From the NCBI GenBank assembly GCA_900169235.1, contig FWCC01000232.1:1-64000 (forward strand): 64,000 nucleotides of DNA, read 5' to 3'. The DNA is from Zarea fungicola. Lineage: Eukaryota > Ascomycota > Sordariomycetes > Hypocreales > Cordycipitaceae. Below are positions 24,928-34,137 of this stretch, piece after piece (within the stretch, counting starts at the first letter, position 1; every line of letters begins with the position of its first letter). Made by a program: the position numbers and the translations under genes. The notes beneath the pieces are model-generated. The model was not told where the DNA came from. It saw only the letters and a list, made by a program, of their open reading frames with translations, and searched no databases.

Positions 24928-26180
24928 TCTTGACGGTGACTTGCGGAAATAGCGTTTTGATGGAGTATGATAAATTTTGGTTGTGAGAGTAGATTAATTT
25001 CTTTTTTCCCTCCTCGTTCTTACATGATCATCGCTTAGCGCTCTTTGTAAGGACAAGGACTGGACGCGATTTGCCAGATTTGTATTATCCAAAAAGGGTA
25101 TGCCCGAGCTGTAAGCTTATTTTACTGAATCCTTTTGCTCCAAACAGGCCGTTCTCATGTTTCCATTCGGTCTGGGAGTGACACTTGTCCTGCCATAAAC
25201 TACCGTGTTTCCTAAATCACTGACTGTGCGTGACACAGCGCCGGTCCACCATCACTGATTGCCAGGCAGCTTTAGGTCGAGCCTGTACAGGGGTTGGAAC
25301 TCTACGAGTAGCCACATTATGTCTTAATCCCGGGTGTTGGAGCTCCTTGTTCTCTAATTCTGACATGAGTAGCTAGTTTTATCGCCCTCTTTGTTATATA
25401 ATATGCGGCGAGAAGTGGTGCGGTAGTTAGGGGATCTTACAGCCAATCTAACTGGTGTGCTAGCCACCGTCATAGACGTACGGGTTGCGGAGGCCAGCGA
25501 GGAGCTTATTGGTGTGGGTGGCAGCTAGTAGTTGCTTCGTCTCAGGCACCAGTAGCAATAAAAGATTTAATTAACTTGAACTCCTGAGCGCTCTGTTGAA
25601 GCCCAGCCGATCTGAATACTTACGGCGGCGGCTCACGCACTTATGCAAGGCCAAACCGTATTTGCGACTATATTCGCCTTGGCAGAGGCACATCCCGGTT
25701 CTCCTCTGTTCAACTCTACCTCCAAAAGCTACGTTGGCAACGCTCACCTGCGCAGACTGGTAAAGAGCCTTAACCCTATTTCAAAAAATAATAATATTCA
25801 ATTCCTAGTCTCAGTTACTACATCCAGCTCAAGTGCTTAGATTTGTGATCTAGCAAGATAATTAAGCTTCGAGACTATGCGAGGTGAAGATAGGAAACAG
25901 CCAGCATGTGTTGCTTGACGGCGCAAACGGCAATCAAATTCAACAAACGAAAAAAGGAAGCGCAAGTTTATTCTAGCCGATATTTCTCTGAATATGCCAA
26001 CTCAACTGCAAGGGCCTGTCAGTTACGCTGCGTCGGTTGATCATGCACCCTAGTATAGGCTGCTCCCTTCAGACGATTTGGCATCCTTGGCCATTCATGC
26101 CCATAATAGACCTGTCCGTTATCATTTGCGCATCCATCACATAGCTGCACTGTCACTCAACGCATCGATCAGTATGAAAA
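24928..26180. other. Intergenic, 1.25 kb, no gene seen
   Basis: Contains the promoter of the Sec14-like gene (an ATTCGG hexamer near 25166) and the 3' flank of P450 3. A 65-codon frame at 25643-25840 has no features I trust. Confidence 0.45.
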
Positions 26181-28076
26181 TTATGCGACCCTTTTCCGCA
26201 TCATCAGTTTCGCCCGAGGATTAGGAATAATGAATTCCAACAAGAAAATGTTTTTCGGCTTAGTTTGACCCTCTGCAAACTTAAACTCATAGTCGTGAAG
26301 CAGTCTCGCGACAACCATCTTAAGAATGCTCACGGCTATATTTCTACCAGGGCAGGCCTGGCTGCCGTAGCCGAAGGTTAGGTTTTCCAAGCTTGGCTGG
26401 CCGGCAAGATGCCTACTCTGGTCCAAAGCAGACGCTTGTCGCTTTCTGTAGCTCCTCATAGGATCAAACCGTTCTGGCTCCGGCGCGACGTCGGGGTCGA
26501 TCTGGTTATGGATGCTCACCCAACCGAGAAGAGCTCCTTTCGGAATCTTTAAGCCGTCCTTGAAGGTGATATCTTCCACAGCGTATCGGTTCGGAGTGAC
26601 TATAGTAGAAGAAGTCGTTAAAAGGATCCAACAATGAACGGCATAAAGGGATGTGACTTACTGGCGAGCGGGTTACTTAGCCGCTGGCTCTCATTGAAGA
26701 AACTGTCGAGCAGCTCCAGCTTAGAAACCCACTCCTTCATTTGCAAGTTTTCACCAATCTTGCCATGCTCCTTCGTGACATTGGCGATCTCTTCGTAGAG
26801 CTTGGCGTCCCACTCCGGATTATCACAGAGGTCGAAAAGCAAGTTGGAAATGCCCATCGCAGTAGTATGCGCAGCTGGAACTAGCATGACCACAACGATT
26901 TTGGCCAGGTTTTTCAAGACATAATCTTGATCCTCCACGTTTTCTAGGATCCAAGCCACCATGTTGTCCTCATCGTTGACGTCTACTCCTTGCGCTCTCT
27001 TCTTCTTCGCCTCCTTGAATCGAGCAACACATGATTCGGTGACCTTGGAAGCTTCTCGAAGTCGATTTACTAATCGACGGCGTTGAGGAATTAAGTTGGT
27101 TACGAGAGGATGCAACCACTTGGGAATTAATCTCATAAGAATGGATGCTGCGACAAAATCCTCTGTAAAATGCTCGGCTAGGTCCATCCATTCAGGAGTG
27201 CGGCAGGCGGGATTTCCGACAATCATTTTGCCAACGATGCGAGCCAAAACCATTTGGATAATTTTCTGGACGTCCACATTGGTCCAACCTAGAGAGTGAG
27301 CTGTCAGCCTCCTGTGTATGGAGCAGTGAGGGCTGCCAAACCATTTGTTTCAGGTAATTCCGTCTCGAGGGCAAAGTCAAGCTCCTTCCTCACGGCTTCA
27401 AGATATTTTCCCATCTGATTGTTTCTGTTTTCGGAGATTGCTTTGATTGCGACGTCTGAATGACTCCATAGTGTCTCCATTGCCCATTGGTCGCCCCATT
27501 CCTAAAAAGACCACCGTACATATGAGCAAAACGATCAAATTGGTTGCGATTTTGTCATTGTGTAGAGTGTGCCAGTTTTTACTTGCCATGGAGTTTGCTT
27601 TGCCGCGACTCAACCTCGAGGTCGGAATGTTGCGCAACTCTGCGAGGTACTTGTGCGGCATGACAGTAATGTCAAGATCTTGGCGTCGAAGGACGAATGG
27701 CTTTTCCCGATACTAGAACACGTATTTTTCTCAGTTCGTACATTTCGAAATTAATATTAACATTTGATATACTGACCTTTAAATAACCACTGGAAATGAT
27801 ATTGTGGGCTGTGACAGCGTACCGCATCTGCATGAACCATGTCGGTTCAAACCATGTCCAGTACCCGTGGATGGGTGCGCCGGGCACCCTAATTCTTCGG
27901 TACGCTGCAAAGGATGAAATAATCCAGTAAAAGACGCAGAGTATGCCGGCAGCCTTCCAAATGGTCATACTCTTCAAGAAAAGCTCCAAGCGATCGCCTA
28001 GGTTGGAGGCAAGTTCTATATGACTGACATCAGGAAGGCCAGTTCGATTCCAGAGGAATTCTTTATAAGACTCCAT
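26181..28076 (-). CDS. Cytochrome P450 monooxygenase 3
   Basis: Heme monooxygenase of the fungal gibberellin/indole-diterpene P450 style. Five exons, 28076-27777, 27712-27587, 27501-27342, 27288-26662, 26599-26181, give 543 residues. Membrane anchor about 40-58; I-helix PAAHTTAMG; K-helix ESQR; heme loop FGYGSQACPG with Cys487. Intron 2 appears to use a GC donor (GCAAGT after position 27587), the only way I find to keep frame between KANSM and EWGDQW. It is divergent from the GGPP synthase with only 349 bp between starts, so the two are probably co-regulated; this makes it a good candidate for an early oxidation of the cyclised diterpene. Confidence 0.92.
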
Positions 28077-28425
28077 CTTTCTCTAACTTGATTATCCCGT
28101 TTTGTGAACAAAATGAAGTTGGAATAAGAGAGTGATGTGACAGAAGCCGCGCGTACTGGGACGTTGGAAATGATTATATGAGGACAAAGACACTCCTACA
28201 CGGTGGTAGACGCTTTCTACATTGTCCAAGATCTATGTGGGTGTTTGGTCACTATGTAAACGCTGGGCTCGGATCTGCCCTTTCAAGCTCTCCCGATAAG
28301 GAAATGCCGTGTCTTATGGGCGGCGTGCTACAGATGCAGAAGCGCAAGCACGACGGTGGGTGGAGACACTAGTTATATATTCGGAATATGCATCGAGACC
28401 ATGGACCTAGTATCAAGAGATATTG
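28077..28425. promoter_or_regulatory. Divergent promoter: P450 3 / GGPP synthase
   Basis: A compact 349 bp shared promoter. ATTCGGAA lies at 28379-28386, about 40 bp upstream of the GGPP synthase ATG, within the near-palindrome ATATTCGGAATAT. Confidence 0.55.
28379..28386 (+). promoter_or_regulatory. ATTCGGAA motif, candidate regulator site
   Basis: Third copy of the shared 8-mer, embedded in an AT-flanked near-palindrome close to the GGPP synthase start. Binding is not shown. Confidence 0.25.
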
Positions 28426-30110
28426 ATGTCTATTTTTCGCGGCAATACAATCAGCATGACTAATGACCCAAAATTTGAGATTGCTGCTTGTTTATCCTCA
28501 GAAGTAGCCACGATGAACGGCGGACAGAACCCGGGTGGCGACGTATTGAATGTGATGCATGGCATTTTGCCGTCCAACGGTATTCGCGACGGTACAGAGG
28601 AATATACCAAGAACAATGACAGTAGTATGCCGCGAATTGCGCGGTGGGCATCATTTCAAGAGGACAGTCTGGTTTCAGCCTCAAATTTACTCGAAAATGA
28701 GGAGTACCTTGAACAACAGCATGAAAGCTCGACGTCGAATTGCAATAGCACCGGCTTCGACGATAGCTCTGCCAATACTTACGATACCACCACAAATGAC
28801 TCAAATGAAGCTTCTACCAAGTTAAATGGCAGCATTTCTCCCGAGAAGACTGCGAGCAATACGGGTGATTTCCATTTGCGAGTCGACCATGAGATGGCAT
28901 TACCACCACTTGTAAGTGTCTGCCACCGCGGCCAGAGTTGCGCTATTACGCTTGATTGTTAGACAGTGACTGACTGTTTGTGAATACGCCTTGGATTAGG
29001 TAGTTCAAGCTCCTGTACAATATGTTGCGTCACTTCCAGGGAAGAAGGTGCGCGACAAGGCCGCAAAAGCACTAAATATCTGGCTCAAAGTCGGGGAGCA
29101 TGATTTGAGCCAAATCACAGATGTTGTTAGTCTCTTGCACAGTGCCTCACTTGTCCTCGACGACGTTGAGGATGGATCTAGCTGCAGACGGGGGAAGCCC
29201 TCTGCGCATACGATCTTCGGCTCCGCACAGGCAATCAACTCAGCAGGCTTTCAGATAAACAGAGCCCTATTGGAAGTCATGAAGCTAGAGGATCCGCGCT
29301 GCATGGCCATATTTAGCGGTACGTATTGAAGATTGCCGAAGAATGGCTCAAAATGCTTTTTGTCCTTGAGAGCAGTAGCTAACAAAAAAAATGTAGAGGA
29401 AATGGAGAATCTATACGTAGGGCAGGCCTATGACCTTTATTGGACATTTAACGGTCAGCGTCCCACGTTCAAGGAATACATTGCCATGGTCGATCATAGT
29501 ACGTGTGAAAACCAACTGAAAAGCCGATTAACACAGCAACTAAAACGTTTCAATCAGAGACCGGTGCGCTGTTCAATATGCTTGTCAGGTTCATGGCAGC
29601 CAAGTCAACAGCAATCTCAGAGCCCAACTCGGATTTGTTCAACCTGGTGATCCTCCTCGGAAGGTTTTTCCAAATTCGAGATGACTACATGAATCTCACT
29701 TCAGACGACGTAAGAACCCCTATTTATGCAGCTATTTGACAGACTGAAATGAAACAAAGTACTGTTGGCTAACATGGAAACGACAGTACACGGATCAGAA
29801 AGGGTTCTGCGATGATCTAGACGAAGGAAAATTCAGTCTCATCCTGATCCACGCCTTAATTAACAGCAGCCCGTCCGATCAATCCATGATGAATCATATC
29901 CTGGCTCAGCGTCACAAGGTGGATCATATGCCCTTATCCCATAAACGCCAAATGCTTGATATAATTCAAGCGACTGGGAGTTACGAGTTTACAGTCGCGG
30001 CTCTGAGAGAGATTGGTCAAGAAATTCAGTGCATCTTACTGAAACTGGAGAACTATTTCGGAGTAGAGAATCACTTACTGCGGTCATTACTGGATGTTCT
30101 GGGGATATAA
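28426..30110 (+). CDS. Geranylgeranyl diphosphate synthase
   Basis: Trans-prenyltransferase making GGPP from IPP and allylic diphosphates, inferred to feed the terpene cyclase. Five exons, 28426-28911, 29000-29318, 29397-29498, 29558-29709, 29787-30110, give 460 residues. The first aspartate motif is DDVED (216-220) followed by [11 protein letters not shown]; the second is DDYMN (344-348), the DDxxN form typical of fungal and animal GGPP synthases; KTGALFN and DEGKFSL are also conserved. Residues 1-165 form an Asn/Ser/Thr/Asp-rich, probably disordered extension that roughly adds half again to the 300-residue catalytic core; similar extensions occur in cluster-encoded fungal GGPP synthases. 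A pathway-dedicated second copy beside the housekeeping enzyme is the usual arrangement in diterpene clusters. Confidence 0.95.
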
Positions 30111-30604
30111 CTAGCGATACGAGAAGTCTTTATTCCACTGGGAGCGTGATTCCCGGTGGTCTAGCTTTAGACCTCCACGATGTTGTCGGGCACATACCAT
30201 CCTCGCATTATCTTTGTACTAGAATGATGAAACCATAACACCGAATTATGCATCTGACTTGAGAATAAACAGATTATATTATAAAGGCTTCGTATCATGT
30301 ACTACTCTGCTGCTATTCTGTGCCTTTGGAGGCAAAATACCTTCCATCTCAATGCTACATGCTGATGAAACGTACGCTATATAGCTCAACCCGAAAAGGG
30401 ATGCCCAGTAAGTCGACGAATTTTCGTTTTGTAGCCTTTGCATGGTATTTGTGGTTTTCTTTTACTTCTTGAAGAAATACTGCGGCTGTTCTACGGAAGT
30501 TGGCATTCCGTGAATAATCTTCGCCTTGCCGTCTCTCGTGGCTAACCTAGGGACAACTTGTAAGCTAATTTGAATACAAGTGATTATGAAAAAATGTGGG
30601 CTAG
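30111..30604. other. Intergenic, 3' flank of GGPP synthase
   Basis: No gene seen. The sequence leads into the transporter relic on the opposite strand. Confidence 0.45.
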
Positions 30605-31003
30605 TTATAGCCATCCCGAGTCACGTACACTGTGGAAGGACGGGATCCTCTGAAGCATCAGCCCGCGCATAAAACTGCGTGGGATATTTGGAGCCACAGT
30701 GGGCTCAGTTGGCACGGCTGAGGTACCGCCGCAACTGAGAGAATTAAGTTTCCGGTACCAGTTAGATGGTGTCATCTTCATATGTTGTCGGCTCCATGCT
30801 TGGTAGGGGCGCCCAAGGGTGAGTATGGTTCTTAACGACACATCATTCTCGTCTTCATTAGAACGGCCGCTAAAAGGTTCGGGCTGAGTGTCTGCGTCGT
30901 CGTCATTTCCCGCTATTATCCAGGACAATACTGTCCTACCAGCGACATTGCCGTCTTGCTGCTCGCCAAGTAGCAGTAACTCGTTCTCAGAATGCAAAGC
31001 CAT
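30605..31003 (-). pseudogene. Truncated N-terminal copy of an ABCC transporter
   Basis: A 132-codon frame on the minus strand ends where an ABC transporter would enter its first membrane domain. It contains NWYRKLNSLSCGGTSAVPTEP, which aligns with PWYRKINPLRWGHTPPVPTEP near the N-terminus of the intact transporter at 41357-45908; both are preceded by an acidic, polar leader. No membrane segments or nucleotide-binding domains follow before the GGPP synthase 3' end. I read it as a relic of a duplicated or relocated exporter gene. It could still be expressed as a short peptide, but nothing suggests function. Confidence 0.7.
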
Positions 31004-31422
31004 CGCGGTACGGCGGTAGCCCCAACTTGTGGCGATCTACAAACTGCGGCTCTAGAGAATCAGTTAATGGTCTGCTACACGAGCGCTTCAATTCGGAAAC
31101 CCTGATCCGCTACCACAATGCAATTCAGACCAAACGAACCAAATTCGTTCCCTAGGAATCTGTATGCCGCTCAATACTGTTTTATTTCTATTTTAGGATC
31201 CTTCCATTTTTGTTGACCTTGATGAAGACGCCCAAATCGGGATTTCCTGCTTGGGTATGGCACCAAACTACTGTCTTTAGGTCAGTAAGCAGCGGAGCTG
31301 CTTGGGTTTTCGAATTTCAACGGCCTTGTTATTTACGACGAGGCAGCGCTGCACAGTTGGCAATCGCGCCAAGTTTTTTGTCTCTACTATCTGTATCAAT
31401 TGTGACTGACTCAACTTACAGC
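31004..31422. promoter_or_regulatory. Upstream region of the NTF2-like gene
   Basis: 419 bp between the transporter relic and the NTF2-like start. It contains ATTCGGAA at 31091-31098 and, close by, GATCCGC. Confidence 0.4.
31091..31098 (+). promoter_or_regulatory. ATTCGGAA motif, candidate regulator site
   Basis: Fourth copy of the shared 8-mer, followed by ACCCTGAT much like the ATCCCTCAT after the copy at 4579. Binding is not shown. Confidence 0.25.
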
Positions 31423-32067
31423 ATGGGCACTGACAAAATCAAGACCAGCGACGAGGCTGAGGCCTACCTCACACATGTAAGCTCTTTTCACATCAACGAT
31501 CAATTGCTGTTTGTTTCTGAGTCACATTGTTAATAAACACTCAGGTCTTTGAAATTCTTGACTCCTATGCTTTTGATCGATTTCCCGAGGTTTTTGCCTC
31601 CAATCTTGAATATCAGGGTGGCTTGCAAAAAGACTCCAGCCTTGAGGACTTCACTACTGTAAGTTTAGTGTATCAGTTGGTATGGAATCCTTTGGCGAAC
31701 AGCAGAGCTCACGAGGATTCAACAGAGCTTAAAAAAGTCTCTCCAAGCCATGCCTGCGTTTAAGACATCCCACTCTAGATGGAAGAATGGTCAGTTAAAT
31801 GAGCAATTGCTCCACCCTCTAGAAATATTTAGCCCAACTGCTAACAGAACATCAATCCTGCTAGACATAATGGCAGATGGCACAATTTACAGCCACGGGC
31901 ACTCAACAGCACATTTTGGCGATACATCCGTAACAATTCCTATGCTAGGTGTCTTTGGTTTCGTGAACGAGGGTGCGGAGAGTGGCAAGATAAAGTATAT
32001 GGCTATTTACAAAGACAGAGTGCCATTTTTGCCTCACATTCAGAAACTACCGGGAATGGGCAAATAG
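31423..32067 (+). CDS. NTF2/SnoaL-like small protein (candidate cyclase or isomerase)
   Basis: Small cytosolic protein, 169 residues from three exons (31423-31476, 31545-31658, 31726-32067). A helical start (EAYLTHVFEILDSYAFDRFPEVF) is followed by beta-strand-rich sequence with W-K, YSHGHSTAHF, LGVFGFVNEG and ESGKIKYMAIYKD. This is the helix-then-curved-sheet pattern of NTF2/SnoaL folds, in which the central pocket can host a bound substrate. Fungal pathways use this fold for non-redox chemistry: the isomerases Trt14/AusH in meroterpenoids and SdnG in sordarin (norbornene-forming Diels-Alder step), as far as I recall. No cofactor motif is visible. I kept the last exon continuous because the candidate GT-AG pair inside it (31790-31847) would break the frame. 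Family assignment is by pattern, not alignment, and its catalytic role is inference. Confidence 0.7.
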
Positions 32068-32566
32068 GCTAGGATTAGCCTCAATTAGATAATGACACGG
32101 TTTCTGTGATAAGGTCCGAGTTCAAGCAAAGTAAAATCGGGACATGACATGTAACACTAATCTGCCGCTGAAGATTGCTTTGCATGAGTAGTATATTTAA
32201 TTTTCTGTGCAAAGTACCTGACTCTGAGCCTCGACAAAGATCATGTGGCCAGATTGTCATTTGCGAGCTTCTGCAATTCGCACTGTTGGGATTTTTACTA
32301 CCATTGTCTCCTGATTTGTAGCAATGTCTCCAAAATACTCTCTGCATTAGAAAGCCCATCTGTAATTATTCTAGTCCTTGTTTTATCCACGCATTTGTAC
32401 TTATTGCGGCTACAGCTAGCGATCAAGTAACATAGCCTGTTGTCCTAGGTATCTCAACGCCTGTTTCTATCTGGAGACATTTTATGACTGGTTAAATAGA
32501 TTTATGAGACGCCTTTCCTGAATGTCTCTACTACTTAAAACCCCTAGTTCGGGTATTTTATCAATT
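32068..32566. other. Intergenic, no gene seen
   Basis: 3' flank of the NTF2-like gene. Only short frames without features. Confidence 0.45.
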
Positions 32567-32680
32567 ATGAGGAAATTGATTTGTATAGTGCTAGCCTACC
32601 TTGCTGGTAATGCCGCCGCCATTGTCTCTGGGGTGCCTGGGTTAGGCCTCGGGCCTCCCCTATCAAGTAAGGTCTGGTAG
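32567..32680 (+). CDS. Possible signal-peptide exon or 37-residue peptide
   Basis: The frame starts MRKLICIVLAYLAGNAAA, a textbook secretory leader (basic N-terminus, hydrophobic core, Ala-x-Ala end), followed by a Gly/Pro-rich tail. A GTAAGG donor at 32667 sits just before the stop, so it could be the first exon of a longer secreted protein; I could not find the next exon. It overlaps by a few bases the end of an opposite-strand exon chain. Could be chance. Confidence 0.25.
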   Translation: MRKLICIVLAYLAGNAAAIVSGVPGLGLGPPLSSKVW

Positions 32681-33235
32681 AATACTATCACCATTACCAC
32701 TATCTGTTGCAATATCCGTACCCAAATCAGCTTTAAAACCTACGCGATACAGGCACATGTAAGTGACGCAACCGCAAGATACTATGTGGCTATTTCCAAT
32801 GCCCAAAAAATAACCAGTACATTCAAGCTGTGATCGCCGAGGCTCCCCGTATTTCTGAACAATTTCAATCACATAAGTTGAACATCTGCGTATGGTTGGT
32901 CAAAAATTAATCTCATCTGGAACTTGATTGACTACTGAGACTGACTTAAAAGCTGCAGTGCAGTGATGAGTTCCCAGCCGCGGCCTCGATGGAAGGCCAT
33001 CTTCTGGGAAGCTTTGGCTCAGGTGGTTACTTTTCCGTTTCCTCCCATAACGTGTAATGGGTTTGCCCTCAGCGTCGCAACCGACAATTTCGCTCCAGGA
33101 CGCAGCAGTTATGACCTTCGTAAAGACAAACTTCAAGTTTAGTGTTGGGTAATTGCATTCGTTATAGGGAGGATGGTAAAACGCAAAATATTCCACGTAC
33201 AAGCGACTTCCGCTGGGAAGCTTCGAACCATATAT
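32663..33235 (-). CDS. Unrecognised protein, two 3' exons (5' end not found)
   Basis: Two minus-strand exons, 33235-32946 and 32885-32663, join in frame across a 60-nt GT-AG intron and would encode about 170 residues ending with a stop codon. The sequence starts IYGSKLPSGSRLYVEY, carries a basic run GRKRK and six or more Cys in the second half (for example SCGCVTYMCLYR). There is no in-frame ATG near the start, and an acceptor-like GATGATAG precedes 33235, so at least one 5' exon is missing from the model or lost. I do not recognise the family. It may be a decayed gene. Confidence 0.35.
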
Positions 33236-34137
33236 CTATCATCTGGCTTCCTCTACCAGTGCATGGTTAGGGGCATGAACTGGCAGCAGCATATTTAGCA
33301 AAATTAAATTTGATATTAAAATTATTGAGAAGAATGATCAATTTGATTTAATTCAACAACAAGATCCCAGTTAATCCCCGTTTATGTTCTTGATTGTATA
33401 CTGTTGCGTGAAGTGAAACTAAGAAAACAAATCAGAACAGTTTTAGCGGACAGGATCCCCTGTAGTCGCACCCCAGGCCGTAATAAATATCAGCGCAAAG
33501 ACTTGTCGTGGTGGAGAAGCCCCGGCTTTAGCCCATCCGAAGGCCTGCAGGTATTGATTCAGTCTCGGCACTTCTCAATCCGGTAATCAGAAGATTCAAC
33601 ACTGTATGAACTACCATCGGGAATATCGGATGCTTGTACAAGATTTTGGTTCACAGAGTTGTTATGGCGTGCCGTCTAGTCCTGGCTAGAAATAAGCATT
33701 AAGTGACTATACACCAGTTCATAGCAGGCGGTACGTGTGCAAGGCTTGACGATCTTATGCGCAAGTTGATGATGATAGAATGGAAAATAATTATTAAGGC
33801 GAAATGATAGCTACAGATGACTATGGTATTGCTACGAGTAATGTAGTTGTTAGATGATTAAAATATAGGTTGAAAGGGCAGTCCCTTAAAGGAATGTCCT
33901 ATCAAGAATGGCCTAAAAAAGCCATCCGATAAAGGGCTTATGCCCGCTAAATATGAGCCACTATGACAATGGGGCAAGAGTTAAAACTGGGAACAGGGGC
34001 TTGGCTGCATCATTAACGAACTATTATTTGGGAGAACAACCCGTCTCTCGTCCATTCGCGATAAGAATTTGGCATTTTTGCAAATCCATTAAATACAAAA
34101 TCCTATTACACGAATTAGAGAAAGAAAAGAAAGAACC
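33236..34137. other. Intergenic, 0.9 kb, no gene seen
   Basis: AT-rich flank upstream of the aminotransferase. A missing first exon of the minus-strand protein at 32663-33235 could lie here, but I cannot place it. Confidence 0.4.

Noticed and set aside
2923..30110. Chimeric prenyltransferase-terpene cyclase
   Set aside because: Cyclase and GGPP synthase are separate genes 24 kb apart, each complete and of single-domain length.
31790..31847. Extra intron in the last exon of the NTF2-like gene
   Set aside because: GT and AG are present, but removal of 58 nt shifts the frame and destroys the conserved C-terminal half.
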